From assembly GCA_041397525.1 (NCBI GenBank), contig JAWKWL010000002.1:496001-560000 (forward strand): DNA of 64,000 nucleotides, written 5' to 3'. The position numbers were made by a program, and so were the translations under genes. This stretch comes from BOKV01 sp041397525. Its GTDB lineage: Bacteria; Pseudomonadota; Alphaproteobacteria; Rhizobiales; Rhizobiaceae. The number at the start of each line of letters is the position of its first letter. Within the stretch, counting starts at the first letter, position 1. Under the pieces are notes generated by a model. That model worked only from the letters and a program-made list of their open reading frames with translations, made no database searches and was not told the origin of the DNA. Below, piece by piece: positions 35,567 to 43,815 of the stretch.

Positions 35567-36199
35567 TCAGATGCCTGCCGCATTAAGCCGTGCTTTCAAC
35601 GCTGCAACCTCCGCTTCCAGTTCACGTATGCGTTCCTCAAGATCTGAATGGGGAGCTGCGCTGCGACCGGAACTGGCGACCAATACCGAAACATCGACAT
35701 CGCCCGACAGCAGATGCGCAAAGCGGTCATCGCGTTGTCCCGGCGCGCGGCCGATTTCCTTGATCAGGGCCGGATTTCGCCCGATCATCATGTCGAGCTC
35801 CTCGCGCACATGCTCTGCATCGCGAAAATGCGCCATCCGCTCGCTGCGTATCAGCAATTCATTCACGGTTTGCGGCCCGCGCAGCAGCAGCAGCGCAAGC
35901 AGCGCGCATTGCGATACCGTCAGGGTAAAACGCCGGTCGGCCTCCTGCGCATAACGGTCAACCCGGGCGGTCGGCATGCATTTGACCAGGCCTTTGACCT
36001 CAAGCGATTTCAGAGCGCCATGGATTTCATCGGGTTCCAACGCCATCACCGGATCGCGCGACGATTTCTGGTTGGCGGCACTTTGCAAGGCATTGGGCGT
36101 CAACGGATAAACATCCGGCGTCAGCAACTTCTTTTCCAGAAGGCAGCCGAGAATACGGGTTTCGAACGGATTGAGATGGGGCAATGAGGATTCGGTCAT
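35567..36199 (-). CDS. YceH family protein (DUF480)
   Basis: 210 residues: two winged-helix domains (about 1-85 and 90-170) and a C-terminal coiled-coil tail ending in LEERIRELEAEVAALKARL. Diagnostic are FETRILGCLLEKKLLTPDVY, LTPNALQSAANQKSSRDPV and MLRGPQTVNELL-like LLLRGPQTVNELLIRSERM. The family is conserved in proteobacteria; the role is unproven and DNA binding is only suggested by the fold. Start ATG 36199 gives the usual MTESSLPHLNPFETR. Confidence 0.85.
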   Translation of the reverse strand: MTESSLPHLNPFETRILGCLLEKKLLTPDVYPLTPNALQSAANQKSSRDPVMALEPDEIHGALKSLEVKGLVKCMPTARVDRYAQEADRRFTLTVSQCALLALLLLRGPQTVNELLIRSERMAHFRDAEHVREELDMMIGRNPALIKEIGRAPGQRDDRFAHLLSGDVDVSVLVASSGRSAAPHSDLEERIRELEAEVAALKARLNAAGI

Positions 36200-36275
36200 G
36201 GCCAAGAAATAGCGCGGCCAAACGGCCAGCGCCAGAACCATCTTTGTCTTGACGGGAATGTCCGCTGCTGCAGAC

Positions 36276-36298
36276 CCTCGGGACAAGCCCGAGGGTGA
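36276..36298. repeat. REP-like palindrome
   Basis: A perfect 9-bp inverted repeat ACCCTCGGG (36276-36284) and CCCGAGGGT (36290-36298) around a 5-base loop, between sdhB and yceH. No T tract follows on either strand. From memory, palindromes of this CCCTCGGG/CCCGAGGG type recur between genes in many alphaproteobacteria. It is the only copy I noticed in the window. Confidence 0.55.
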
Positions 36299-36310
36299 CG
36301 GTCTTTTTGA

Positions 36311-37088
36311 TCAGACCCGCCGTTCCACCATCATCTTCTTGATCTCGGCAATCGCCTTGGCGGGGTTCAATCCCTTCGGGCAGGCTTGCGTGCAATTCAT
36401 GATGGTGTGGCAGCGATAGAGACGGAACGGATCTTCCAGGTTGTCGAGCCGTTCGCCGGTTGCTTCATCGCGCGAATCGATCAGCCAGCGATAGGCCTGC
36501 AACAGCACTGCCGGTCCCAGATAGCGATCGCCATTCCACCAGTAGGACGGGCACGACGTCGAACAGCAGGCGCAAAGGATGCACTCATACAAGCCGTCGA
36601 GCTTCTGTCGGTCCTCATGGCTTTGCAGCCACTCACTCTGCGGCTCCGGTGAAACCGTCTGCAGCCAGCTCGATCGAGCGGTGCTGCGCGTAGAATTGCG
36701 TGAGATCCGGCACGAGGTCATGACGACCGGCATGTGCGGCAACGGATAGACCTTCCGCTGCGCCAGCAATTTCATCCATGCCCTTGGTGCAGGCCAGCGT
36801 ATTGGTGCCGTCGATATTCATCGCGCACGAGCCGCAAATGCCCTCGCGGCAGGAGCGGCGCAATGTCAGCGTTGGATCGACATTGTTCTTGATCCACAAC
36901 AGCGCGTCGAGCACCATCGGCCCGCAATCATCCATATCAACGAAATAGGTGTCGATGCGCGGATTCTCGCCATCATCCGGTGACCAGCGATAGATGCGGT
37001 ATTCGCGCAGATTGGTCTTGCCCGCAGGCTTCGGCCATGTCTTGCCGGCCTTGATCTGCGAGTTTTTGGGAAGAGTCAGAGCTACCAT
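36311..37088 (-). CDS. sdhB: Succinate dehydrogenase iron-sulfur subunit (frame broken by indels)
   Basis: The 259-residue iron-sulfur subunit of complex II. The [2Fe-2S] motif SCREGICGSCAMNIDG, the [4Fe-4S] motif CILCACCSTSCPSYWW and the [3Fe-4S] motif CHTIMNCTQACPKGLNP are all intact. Between them the frame is broken three times: an extra base near 36757, a lost base near 36720 and two lost bases near 36667. KVYPLPHMPVV and WLQTVSPEP are in one frame, DLVPDLTQFYAQHRSIE in the other, and together they give the normal sequence. Last gene of sdhCDAB; its ATG lies one base after the sdhA stop. Confidence 0.93.
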
Positions 37089-37089
37089 C

Positions 37090-38898
37090 TCAATACACCC
37101 GTGCCTTCGGCTTGATCTGGTCGAGCGAAATGCCTTCCGCGATCAGTTCGGTATGAACCGGACGGTAGGAAAGCTTGACCTTGCCCTTCTCGTCGACTTT
37201 AGAAAGCGTGTGCTTGCGCCAGTTCTTGTCATCGCGGTTGGAGAAATCCTCGCGCGCATGCGCGCCACGGCTTTCGTGCCGGGCTTCCGCTCCCACGACA
37301 GTGGTGATCGCGCAGGCCATCAGGTTTTCCAGCTCCAGCGTCTCGACAAGATCGGAATTCCAGATCATCGAGCGGTCGTGAACCTTCAGGTCATCAAGCC
37401 CGCCCCAGATTTCACCCATGCGCTTGACGCCGGATTTGAGCGTTTCCTCGGTACGGAACACCGCTGCATCCTCCTGCATCGCCTTTTGCATCTTGAGACG
37501 CAGTTCCGCGGTTGGCGTGGAACCATTGGCGTGGCGCAACCGGTCGAAGCGGTCGATGATCTTGTCGCAGGATGCCTGGCTCGGTTTGGCAATGGCTGCC
37601 TTGCGGTCAATCACCTGCCCGGCCCGGATCGCGGCTGCACGGCCAAACACCACCAGGTCGATCAGCGAGTTCGAGCCGAGACGGTTTGCACCATGCACCG
37701 AAGCGCAACCGGCTTCACCCACCGCCATTAGGCCCGGTGTCACGCGGTTCGGGTCCTTGGCGGTCGGGTTCAGCACCTCACCCCAGTAATTGGTCGGGAT
37801 GCCGCCCATGTTGTAATGGACTGTCGGCAGCACCGGGATCGGCTGGCGCGTGACGTCAACACCAGCGAAAATCTTCGCACTTTCCGAGATGCCGGGAAGC
37901 CGCTCGTTCAACACCGCCGGATCGAGGTGGTCGAGATGGAGGTAAATGTGGTCCTTGTTCGGACCAACACCGCGCCCCTCGCGGATTTCCATCGTCATGC
38001 AACGTGAAACGACATCGCGCGAGGCAAGATCCTTGGCGGAAGGTGCATAGCGCTCCATGAAGCGCTCACCTTCGGAATTGACCAGATAGCCGCCCTCGCC
38101 GCGAGCACCCTCGGTGATCAGGCAGCCAGCGCCGTAAATGCCGGTCGGGTGGAACTGGACGAACTCCATGTCCTGAAGCGGCAGCCCTGCGCGCGCAATC
38201 ATGCCATTGCCGTCGCCGGTGCAGGTATGCGCGGAAGTCGCGGAGAAATAGGCGCGGCCATAGCCACCGGTCGCCAGAACCACCATCTTGGCATTGAAGC
38301 GGTGGATCGTGCCATCGTCGAGGTTCCAGGCAATGATCCCGGTACAGACCCCGTCATCCGACATGATGAGATCAATGGCGAAATATTCGATGTAAAACTC
38401 TGCATTGTGCCGCAGCGACTGGCCATAAAGCGTGTGCAGGATGGCGTGACCAGTGCGGTCAGCGGCTGCACAGGTACGCTGAACCGGCGGGCCGTCACCG
38501 AAATTCTGCATGTGCCCGCCAAACGGACGCTGATAGATCTTGCCTTCCTCGGTCCGCGAGAACGGCACCCCGTAATGCTCAAGTTCATAGACCGCCTTCG
38601 GCGCTTCCATCGCCAGATATTGCATGGCGTCAACATCGCCAAGCCAGTCTGAACCCTTGACGGTGTCATACATGTGCCACTGCCATGAATCGGGACCCAT
38701 GTTCGACAACGAGGCGGCAATTCCGCCCTGTGCCGCAACCGTATGCGAGCGCGTTGGAAAGACCTTGGTTACACAGGCTGTTTTCAAGCCCTGCTCGGCC
38801 ATGCCGAGCGTTGCCCGCAATCCCGAACCACCGGCACCAACCACGACAACATCATGCCAGTGATCGACGAACTTGTAGGTGCCATCCCTGGATGCCAT
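37090..38898 (-). CDS. sdhA: Succinate dehydrogenase flavoprotein subunit
   Basis: 602 residues; oxidises succinate to fumarate with covalently bound FAD. The FAD-binding start is VVVVGAGGSGLRATLGM, the flavinylated His lies in FPTRSHTVAAQGGIAAS, and the active-site region reads FHPTGIYGAGCLITEGARGE. VHGANRLGSNSLIDLVVFGR and the C-terminal RHESRGAHAREDF are family signatures. ATG 38898 follows GGAGG closely, which decides against an in-frame start at 38958. The frame is intact. Confidence 0.97.
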   Translation of the reverse strand: MASRDGTYKFVDHWHDVVVVGAGGSGLRATLGMAEQGLKTACVTKVFPTRSHTVAAQGGIAASLSNMGPDSWQWHMYDTVKGSDWLGDVDAMQYLAMEAPKAVYELEHYGVPFSRTEEGKIYQRPFGGHMQNFGDGPPVQRTCAAADRTGHAILHTLYGQSLRHNAEFYIEYFAIDLIMSDDGVCTGIIAWNLDDGTIHRFNAKMVVLATGGYGRAYFSATSAHTCTGDGNGMIARAGLPLQDMEFVQFHPTGIYGAGCLITEGARGEGGYLVNSEGERFMERYAPSAKDLASRDVVSRCMTMEIREGRGVGPNKDHIYLHLDHLDPAVLNERLPGISESAKIFAGVDVTRQPIPVLPTVHYNMGGIPTNYWGEVLNPTAKDPNRVTPGLMAVGEAGCASVHGANRLGSNSLIDLVVFGRAAAIRAGQVIDRKAAIAKPSQASCDKIIDRFDRLRHANGSTPTAELRLKMQKAMQEDAAVFRTEETLKSGVKRMGEIWGGLDDLKVHDRSMIWNSDLVETLELENLMACAITTVVGAEARHESRGAHAREDFSNRDDKNWRKHTLSKVDEKGKVKLSYRPVHTELIAEGISLDQIKPKARVY

Positions 38899-38902
38899 TC
38901 GA

Positions 38903-39277
38903 TCAGCCTCCGAATGCAATTTTGAGAACTGCAACAAGCGTGGCGACGCCCACTGCAATCGTGAAGAAGGAATTGGCCATCAACAGCAGGATTTTCATGC
39001 CCTCGCCATGGACATAGTCCTCAATGATCACCTGCATGCCGAGACGCATGTGAACGAGGCCTGAAATGAGAACCAGCAACAGGCCGGTCGCCACCAGCGG
39101 TGAGGAAAGGGTCGCCACGGTTTGCGCATGACTGGCGCCATTGAGTGAAACCACAAGCCAGACAAAGAAGATGATCAGCGGCACATTGGCCACGGCTGTG
39201 ACCCGCTGCCGCCAGAAATGTTCGGTACCATCCTTGGCTGAACCAAGGCCGCGCACCTTGCCGAGAGGCGTTCGCAT
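38903..39277 (-). CDS. sdhD: Succinate dehydrogenase membrane anchor subunit SdhD
   Basis: 124 residues with three membrane helices: VANVPLIIFFVWLVVSL, a second around VATGLLLVLISGLVHMRLGM and a third around ILLLMANSFFTIAVGVATL. The His in the second helix (SGLVHMRLGMQVIIEDYVH) is the expected haem b/quinone-site residue with the downstream DY. The start is set at ATG 39277 (MRTPLGKVRGLGSAKDGT); a start four codons upstream is possible. It lies between sdhC and sdhA with only a few bases on either side. Confidence 0.9.
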   Translation of the reverse strand: MRTPLGKVRGLGSAKDGTEHFWRQRVTAVANVPLIIFFVWLVVSLNGASHAQTVATLSSPLVATGLLLVLISGLVHMRLGMQVIIEDYVHGEGMKILLLMANSFFTIAVGVATLVAVLKIAFGG

Positions 39278-39292
39278 GCTCATCACCACCCC

Positions 39293-39691
39293 CTATCGCA
39301 CTGCATAACCGACAATCCAGATCAGGACCGTCAGGGTCAGTGAACCGGCAAGCGTTGCCCAGGCAAGCTTCGTTGCAGTATGCTTGTCGAACAATTTGCC
39401 CATGTCCCAGGCGAAATGACGCAATCCGCCAAGCAGGTGATGCATCAACGCCCAGGTGTAGCCGAACATTACAAGCCGCCCGAACCAGCTGCCGTAAATA
39501 CCGGATACGAAATCGAAATAGTCTGGTCCGCTGGCAGCCGCGATCAGCCACCATGCGACGAGCAGCGTGCCAAAATAGAGTGCGGCACCGGTGATGCGAT
39601 GCAGGATCGACATGACCATGGTCGGTATGGGTTTGTAGATCTGCAAATGCGGTGAGAGCGGCCGGGAGCCGCGAATGTCTGACTGCGCCAT
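39293..39691 (-). CDS. sdhC: Succinate dehydrogenase cytochrome b556 subunit SdhC
   Basis: 132 residues, first gene of sdhCDAB. The N-terminal RPLSPHLQIYKPIPTMVMSI with the following HRITGA is the SdhC signature (SxxHRxTG), and HHLLGGLRHFAWD in the second helix carries the haem-ligand His. Three membrane helices are evident. Together with SdhD it anchors SdhAB in the inner membrane and holds haem b and the ubiquinone site. A candidate promoter lies about 105 bases upstream. Confidence 0.93.
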   Translation of the reverse strand: MAQSDIRGSRPLSPHLQIYKPIPTMVMSILHRITGAALYFGTLLVAWWLIAAASGPDYFDFVSGIYGSWFGRLVMFGYTWALMHHLLGGLRHFAWDMGKLFDKHTATKLAWATLAGSLTLTVLIWIVGYAVR

Positions 39692-39796
39692 GGCGCAAAT
39701 TCTCCCAATGCCCGGGAAAACCCGGTGAAAATGATGTACCTGGCAAAATGCCCGTTGCTGGAACCGACATGTCTTGTTGCAGGTGCGAACACCATG

Positions 39797-39825
39797 GTTC
39801 TAGTGCGCAAACTCCGACACGTCAA
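39797..39825 (-). promoter_or_regulatory. Candidate promoter of sdhCDAB
   Basis: On the minus strand TTGACG (plus-strand 39820-39825) and TAGAAC (39797-39802) are separated by exactly 17 bases, a reasonable sigma-70-type pair. It lies about 105 bases upstream of the sdhC ATG. A second TTGACT occurs just upstream. Not verified by any transcript data. Confidence 0.4.
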
Positions 39826-39874
39826 AAGCTACGATAGTCAAAGGTGAGAAAAATCGATTGAAAAGCAATTGCCG

Positions 39875-40336
39875 CTATTGATCGAAACGGAGAACAAACG
39901 AAAGCCAGTCGGCGGGAGCAGCCACCGCCTCGAAAACCTTGCGACCCGTATCGGGTTGCCGCGGGGCATTCAGCATCAGCTTGGTCCAGCCTCGGGATGC
40001 GGCCTGGTCAGCAAGCACGTCGACCAGCGCCTTGGCAATGCCTTTGCCACGATGACCGTGATGGACAAAAACATGGTCTGCCTGGCCGGCGCGCATGCCG
40101 GTTACCGGTTCCGGCAAGTCGTAGAACATGATGAAACCCACAAGTTCCCCGTCTATGCGCGCACCCAGGAATTCCGCCGCCCGGTCCTGCAGCAATTGGC
40201 TGGCATAATACTGGTCCGGCTGGCGCGGTGCTCCACGCTTCAATGCCTGTCCATAGGCCGCAATCATCGGTGCCAGGTCATGCGCATCGCTCAGCCGCAG
40301 CACGGAAATCTCGATGGAAGTCTGTTTGTCGCTCAT
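39875..40336 (-). CDS. GNAT family N-acetyltransferase
   Basis: 153 residues. The acetyl-CoA-binding motif is visible as DHVFVHHGHRGKGIAKALVD (pattern RGKGIA), preceded by GELVGFIMFYDLPEPVTGM, and the C-terminal strand with NAPRQPDTGRKVFEAVA follows. The substrate is unknown. ATG 40336 gives MSDKQTSIEISVLRLSD; an in-frame start at 40384 adds an unconserved basic stretch. The gene lies upstream of sdhC on the same strand, separated by about 180 bases that include the candidate sdh promoter. Confidence 0.78.
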   Translation of the reverse strand: MSDKQTSIEISVLRLSDAHDLAPMIAAYGQALKRGAPRQPDQYYASQLLQDRAAEFLGARIDGELVGFIMFYDLPEPVTGMRAGQADHVFVHHGHRGKGIAKALVDVLADQAASRGWTKLMLNAPRQPDTGRKVFEAVAAPADWLSFVLRFDQ

Positions 40337-40477
40337 GCCGCATTGCTTGACCGGACGCGGCTTGCAGTCAAGCTTTTTTCGCAACTTCGAACTTCAGGAA
40401 GCAAACCAGCCGACAATGACCTTTCCCTTGCGGACTTTGTCCTGTAGGGCAGGGAAGTTCCAATCGGGATCTCAGCC

Positions 40478-41419
40478 TTGGCCCAGATATTCCTGACCAT
40501 TCTTCCCGTCTTTCTGGTGCTCGGCACCGGCTATCTTGGCGCGCGTACCGGCTACCTCAATACCGGAATTGCTGATGCCTTGAACAATTTTGCGGTCAAG
40601 CTTGCTGTGCCCACGCTTCTCATGCGGGCGATGTACAACCTGGATTTCAGCCAGGCTTTTTATCCGCCCATGCTGGGTGCGTTTTACTGTGGAGCGCTGG
40701 CGAGCTTCGTCATTGCAATCATTGCTGCCCGCACGTTCTGGAACCGCAGGCCTGGCGAGGCTGTGGCCATCGGTTTTTGCGCAATGTTCTCCAACACAGT
40801 GCTGTTCGGCTTGCCGATCATGGAACGCGCCTTCGGAGCACAAGCCCTGCCACCTGCTTTCGGCATCATTTCACTGCATGCGCCCTGCCTTTACGCTGTC
40901 GGCATGATCACCATGGAACTCTCCCGAACGGATGGCCGGCCACTCGGCGTGGCGCTGAAGGCAGCCGCCAGGTCCATCCTCACCAATCCCTTCATGATTG
41001 GCGTCCTCCTCGGCACTTTCCTCAACCTTGCCTCGATACCGATTCCCGAGCCGCTGATGGCAGCAATCAACATGCTGGCGACCGCTGCCATTCCGGCAGC
41101 GCTCGTTGGCATTGGGGCTGCCCTCACCCGCTACAGCCTCAGGTCGGAATTTTCCGAAAGCGTGATGGTCTCGGCCCTGTCGCTGGTGGTTCACCCGGCA
41201 ATCGCATTTGTGCTTTCCTGGCACGTCCTGGGATTGCCGATTGAATATGTCCGCGCTGCGGTCGTCATTGCTGCCATGCCACCGGGAATGAACGGCTACA
41301 TCTTTGCGGCCATGTATGACAGGGCCATGGGCGTTGCCGCATCTTCGCTGATTGTTGCCAACCTGCTTTCGGTGTTCACGATCACCGCCTGGCTGGCACT
41401 TCTGGCGCATCTGGCGTGA
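40478..41419 (+). CDS. AEC family transporter (auxin efflux carrier type)
   Basis: 313 residues with about ten membrane helices in two inverted halves, the AEC (auxin efflux carrier/MdcF-like) fold. Family patterns: PVFLVLGTGYLGARTGYL at the start, NNFAVKLAVPTLLMRAMYN, the conserved break CAMFSNTVLFGLPIM, and in the second half ALVGIGAALTRYSL and AAMPPGMNGYIFAAMY. Members carry dicarboxylates such as malonate or malate; the substrate here is not known. The start TTG at 40478 is unusual but no better in-frame codon lies close to the conserved N-terminus. It converges on leuC, 19 bases away. Confidence 0.82.
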   Translation: MAQIFLTILPVFLVLGTGYLGARTGYLNTGIADALNNFAVKLAVPTLLMRAMYNLDFSQAFYPPMLGAFYCGALASFVIAIIAARTFWNRRPGEAVAIGFCAMFSNTVLFGLPIMERAFGAQALPPAFGIISLHAPCLYAVGMITMELSRTDGRPLGVALKAAARSILTNPFMIGVLLGTFLNLASIPIPEPLMAAINMLATAAIPAALVGIGAALTRYSLRSEFSESVMVSALSLVVHPAIAFVLSWHVLGLPIEYVRAAVVIAAMPPGMNGYIFAAMYDRAMGVAASSLIVANLLSVFTITAWLALLAHLA

Positions 41420-41438
41420 CGGAGACGACAGAACCCGC

Positions 41439-42842
41439 CTATTTCCACTCCCTGACATCGACAAAATGCCCGGCAATCGCCGCCGCGGCAGCCATGGCTG
41501 GCGAGACCAGATGCGTGCGGCCCTTGTAGCCCTGGCGGCCCTCGAAATTGCGGTTCGAGGTAGAGGCGCAGCGCTCTTCCGGCTTCAGCCGGTCATCATT
41601 CATGGCAAGGCACATCGAGCAGCCCGGTTCGCGCCAGTCGAAACCTGCCTCCCTGAAGATCACGTCAAGACCCTCGGCCTCGGCCTGTTCCTTTACGAGG
41701 CCCGAACCCGGCACGATCATCGCGCTGACCGACGGCGCCACCTTTTTGCCTTCGACCACCTTGGCTGCCGCTCGCAGGTCCTCGATACGGCCATTGGTAC
41801 AGGAGCCGATGAACACACGATCAATCTTGATGTCGGTGATCTTTGTTCCCGCCTTGAGGCCCATATAGGCAAGCGCACGCTTTTTCGATTCACGCTTGTT
41901 TTCATCGGCAATGGCCTCGGGATCGGGAACCACGCCGGTGACCGAAATTACGTCTTCCGGTGACGAACCCCAGGAAACGATCGGCGGAAGATTGGCCGCG
42001 TCAAGGCGCACGATCTTGTCGAAATGCGCGCCTTCATCCGTGTACAGCGTCTTCCAGTAGTCCATCGCCATGTCGAAAGCCTTGCCGGTCGGGGCCTTCG
42101 GCTTGTCCTTGATATAGGCAAATGTGGTCTCGTCCGGCGCAATCAGCCCGGCACGCGCGCCACCCTCAATGGTCATGTTGCACACCGTCATGCGACCTTC
42201 CATCGAAAGCGAGCGGATCGCTTCGCCCGCAAACTCGATCACATGGCCGGTACCACCTGCGGTACCGATTTCTCCAATGATTGCAAGGATAATGTCCTTG
42301 GCCGTGACGCCTTCCGGCAACTGGCCATTGACCTCGACCAGCATGTTCCTGGCTTTTTTCTGGATCAGCGTCTGCGTGGCCAGCACATGCTCGACCTCCG
42401 ATGTGCCGATGCCATGCGCAAGCGCTCCAAAGGCACCATGCGTCGAGGTATGGCTGTCACCACAGACAATCGTCATACCCGGCAAGGTGAAACCCTGCTC
42501 GGGTCCAATGATGTGGACGATGCCCTGCCGCTTGTCCTTCTCGGAATAGTATTCGATGTCGAATTCTGCGGCATTGGCGGCAAGTGCCTCGACCTGGATG
42601 CGGCTTTCCTCGTTCTTGATGCCTTGCGCGCGATCCGGCGATGTCGGCACATTGTGGTCGACTACAGCAAGCGTCTTTTCAGGCGCGCGAACCTTGCGTC
42701 CGGTCATCCGCAAACCTTCGAAGGCCTGCGGGCTCGTGACCTCATGCACCAGATGCCGGTCTATATAGAGGATCGAAGTCCCGTCTTCGCTTGTTGCAAC
42801 CAGATGGTCGTCCCAGATTTTGTCGTAAAGCGTGCGCGTCAT
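41439..42842 (-). CDS. leuC: 3-Isopropylmalate dehydratase large subunit
   Basis: 467 residues; the aconitase-family subunit of isopropylmalate isomerase in leucine synthesis. The [4Fe-4S] cysteines are in FIGSCTNGRIEDLRAAA and GCSMCLAMNDD. Other signatures are VVDHNVPTSPDRAQGI, IVCGDSHTSTHGAFGALAHG and CNMTIEGGARAGLIAPDETT. ATG 42842 gives MTRTLYDKIWDDHLVA and follows AAGGATG; a start at 42938 is in frame but unlikely. leuD is not in the window. In several rhizobia leuC stands close to rplS, from which it is separated here by about 6 kb. Confidence 0.96.
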   Translation of the reverse strand: MTRTLYDKIWDDHLVATSEDGTSILYIDRHLVHEVTSPQAFEGLRMTGRKVRAPEKTLAVVDHNVPTSPDRAQGIKNEESRIQVEALAANAAEFDIEYYSEKDKRQGIVHIIGPEQGFTLPGMTIVCGDSHTSTHGAFGALAHGIGTSEVEHVLATQTLIQKKARNMLVEVNGQLPEGVTAKDIILAIIGEIGTAGGTGHVIEFAGEAIRSLSMEGRMTVCNMTIEGGARAGLIAPDETTFAYIKDKPKAPTGKAFDMAMDYWKTLYTDEGAHFDKIVRLDAANLPPIVSWGSSPEDVISVTGVVPDPEAIADENKRESKKRALAYMGLKAGTKITDIKIDRVFIGSCTNGRIEDLRAAAKVVEGKKVAPSVSAMIVPGSGLVKEQAEAEGLDVIFREAGFDWREPGCSMCLAMNDDRLKPEERCASTSNRNFEGRQGYKGRTHLVSPAMAAAAAIAGHFVDVREWK

Positions 42843-42999
42843 TTGGAAAGCATCCTTCTGGCAGAATTTCTTACCGCTGATATGCACATCGGTACATTTC
42901 CGGTCAAGCAACCTGATACGCGGATGAGGTCGCGGCAAACATTTCTTGCCTTTCTCATAAGGTTGATTAAGCTCGCCTGGACAATCAGAGGGGGTATGA

Positions 43000-43815
43000 A
43001 TGTCACGCAGACACTTTTTTCGGCGCGCTCTGGCTTATCTGATTGATGCGCTGACGGTTGCGATACCCTTGGCGATCCTGGCGGCAGCACTGCATTCCTG
43101 GGTCGGTCTGCCGGTTCATGCACCAAGCCTGATAAATTCGAAAGACTGCGAAAATGTATCCATTGTCGCACCCGAGGAACAAGCGAGGCTGCTTCCTCCG
43201 GGTGAAGGCCAGGTCATGTTTCAGGTTCTGTGCAAGGTTCGCTACATGATGCTGACCGAGCAGCGCATACTCACCATGGGCAACAAACTCGGACCAGAAT
43301 CTGGTAAAAATTCCCGTTTCATCAGTTTCCAAGTGGACGAAAACGGAAACCAGATCACCACCTGGTCCATGGACCCACTTCTGTATCTGATCCTGCCCTT
43401 CTTCCTGGCAATGCAATTGCATCGCAATGGGACAACAATGGGCAAGCGAATGCTCAATCTTCAGGTTCGAAACGACAATGGAGCCTTGCCGACACTTTCC
43501 CAAGGCCTGAAGCGGGAGTTTTTCAAGGGACTTCCGCTTGTCTTGTTAGCCCTTGTTAATATTTGGACAAACATGGCCTACGCACATCTCACCATTGAGG
43601 ATATGGCTGAACTGGTACGCCAATACCCATTGGATGGCGGGCCACCAATATGGCCCTTCTTCCTGCGCCAGGCCCTGATCGGGTTGGCTGTTTTCGTTTT
43701 CCTGCTTGGTTCCTTCATTGTCTGGCGAGGCAAGACCTTCTGGGACTGGTTCGCTGGAACCCGCTGCCAGAAACCGGAAGACGAAGCAGAAGTGCAGACT
43801 TCTAACGTCCCCTGA
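43000..43815 (+). CDS. RDD family membrane protein
   Basis: 271 residues. RRALAYLIDALTVAIPLAIL at the N-terminus has the RDD-type pattern (Arg, then Asp in the first helix), GTTMGKRMLNLQVRNDNG is the conserved loop with GKR, and TFWDWFAGTRC is the usual end of the domain. A hydrophilic insertion of about 90 residues lies after the first helix and two further helices near the end. Transport of ions or solutes is suggested for some members; nothing more is known here. ATG 43000 follows AGAGGGGG. The 3' end overlaps the L,D-transpeptidase gene by 14 bases, tail to tail. Confidence 0.78.
   Translation: MSRRHFFRRALAYLIDALTVAIPLAILAAALHSWVGLPVHAPSLINSKDCENVSIVAPEEQARLLPPGEGQVMFQVLCKVRYMMLTEQRILTMGNKLGPESGKNSRFISFQVDENGNQITTWSMDPLLYLILPFFLAMQLHRNGTTMGKRMLNLQVRNDNGALPTLSQGLKREFFKGLPLVLLALVNIWTNMAYAHLTIEDMAELVRQYPLDGGPPIWPFFLRQALIGLAVFVFLLGSFIVWRGKTFWDWFAGTRCQKPEDEAEVQTSNVP

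Noticed and set aside
42843..42999. A leucine leader peptide and attenuator upstream of leuC
   Set aside because: A short 12-codon open frame exists but holds no Leu run, and I see no paired terminator/antiterminator.
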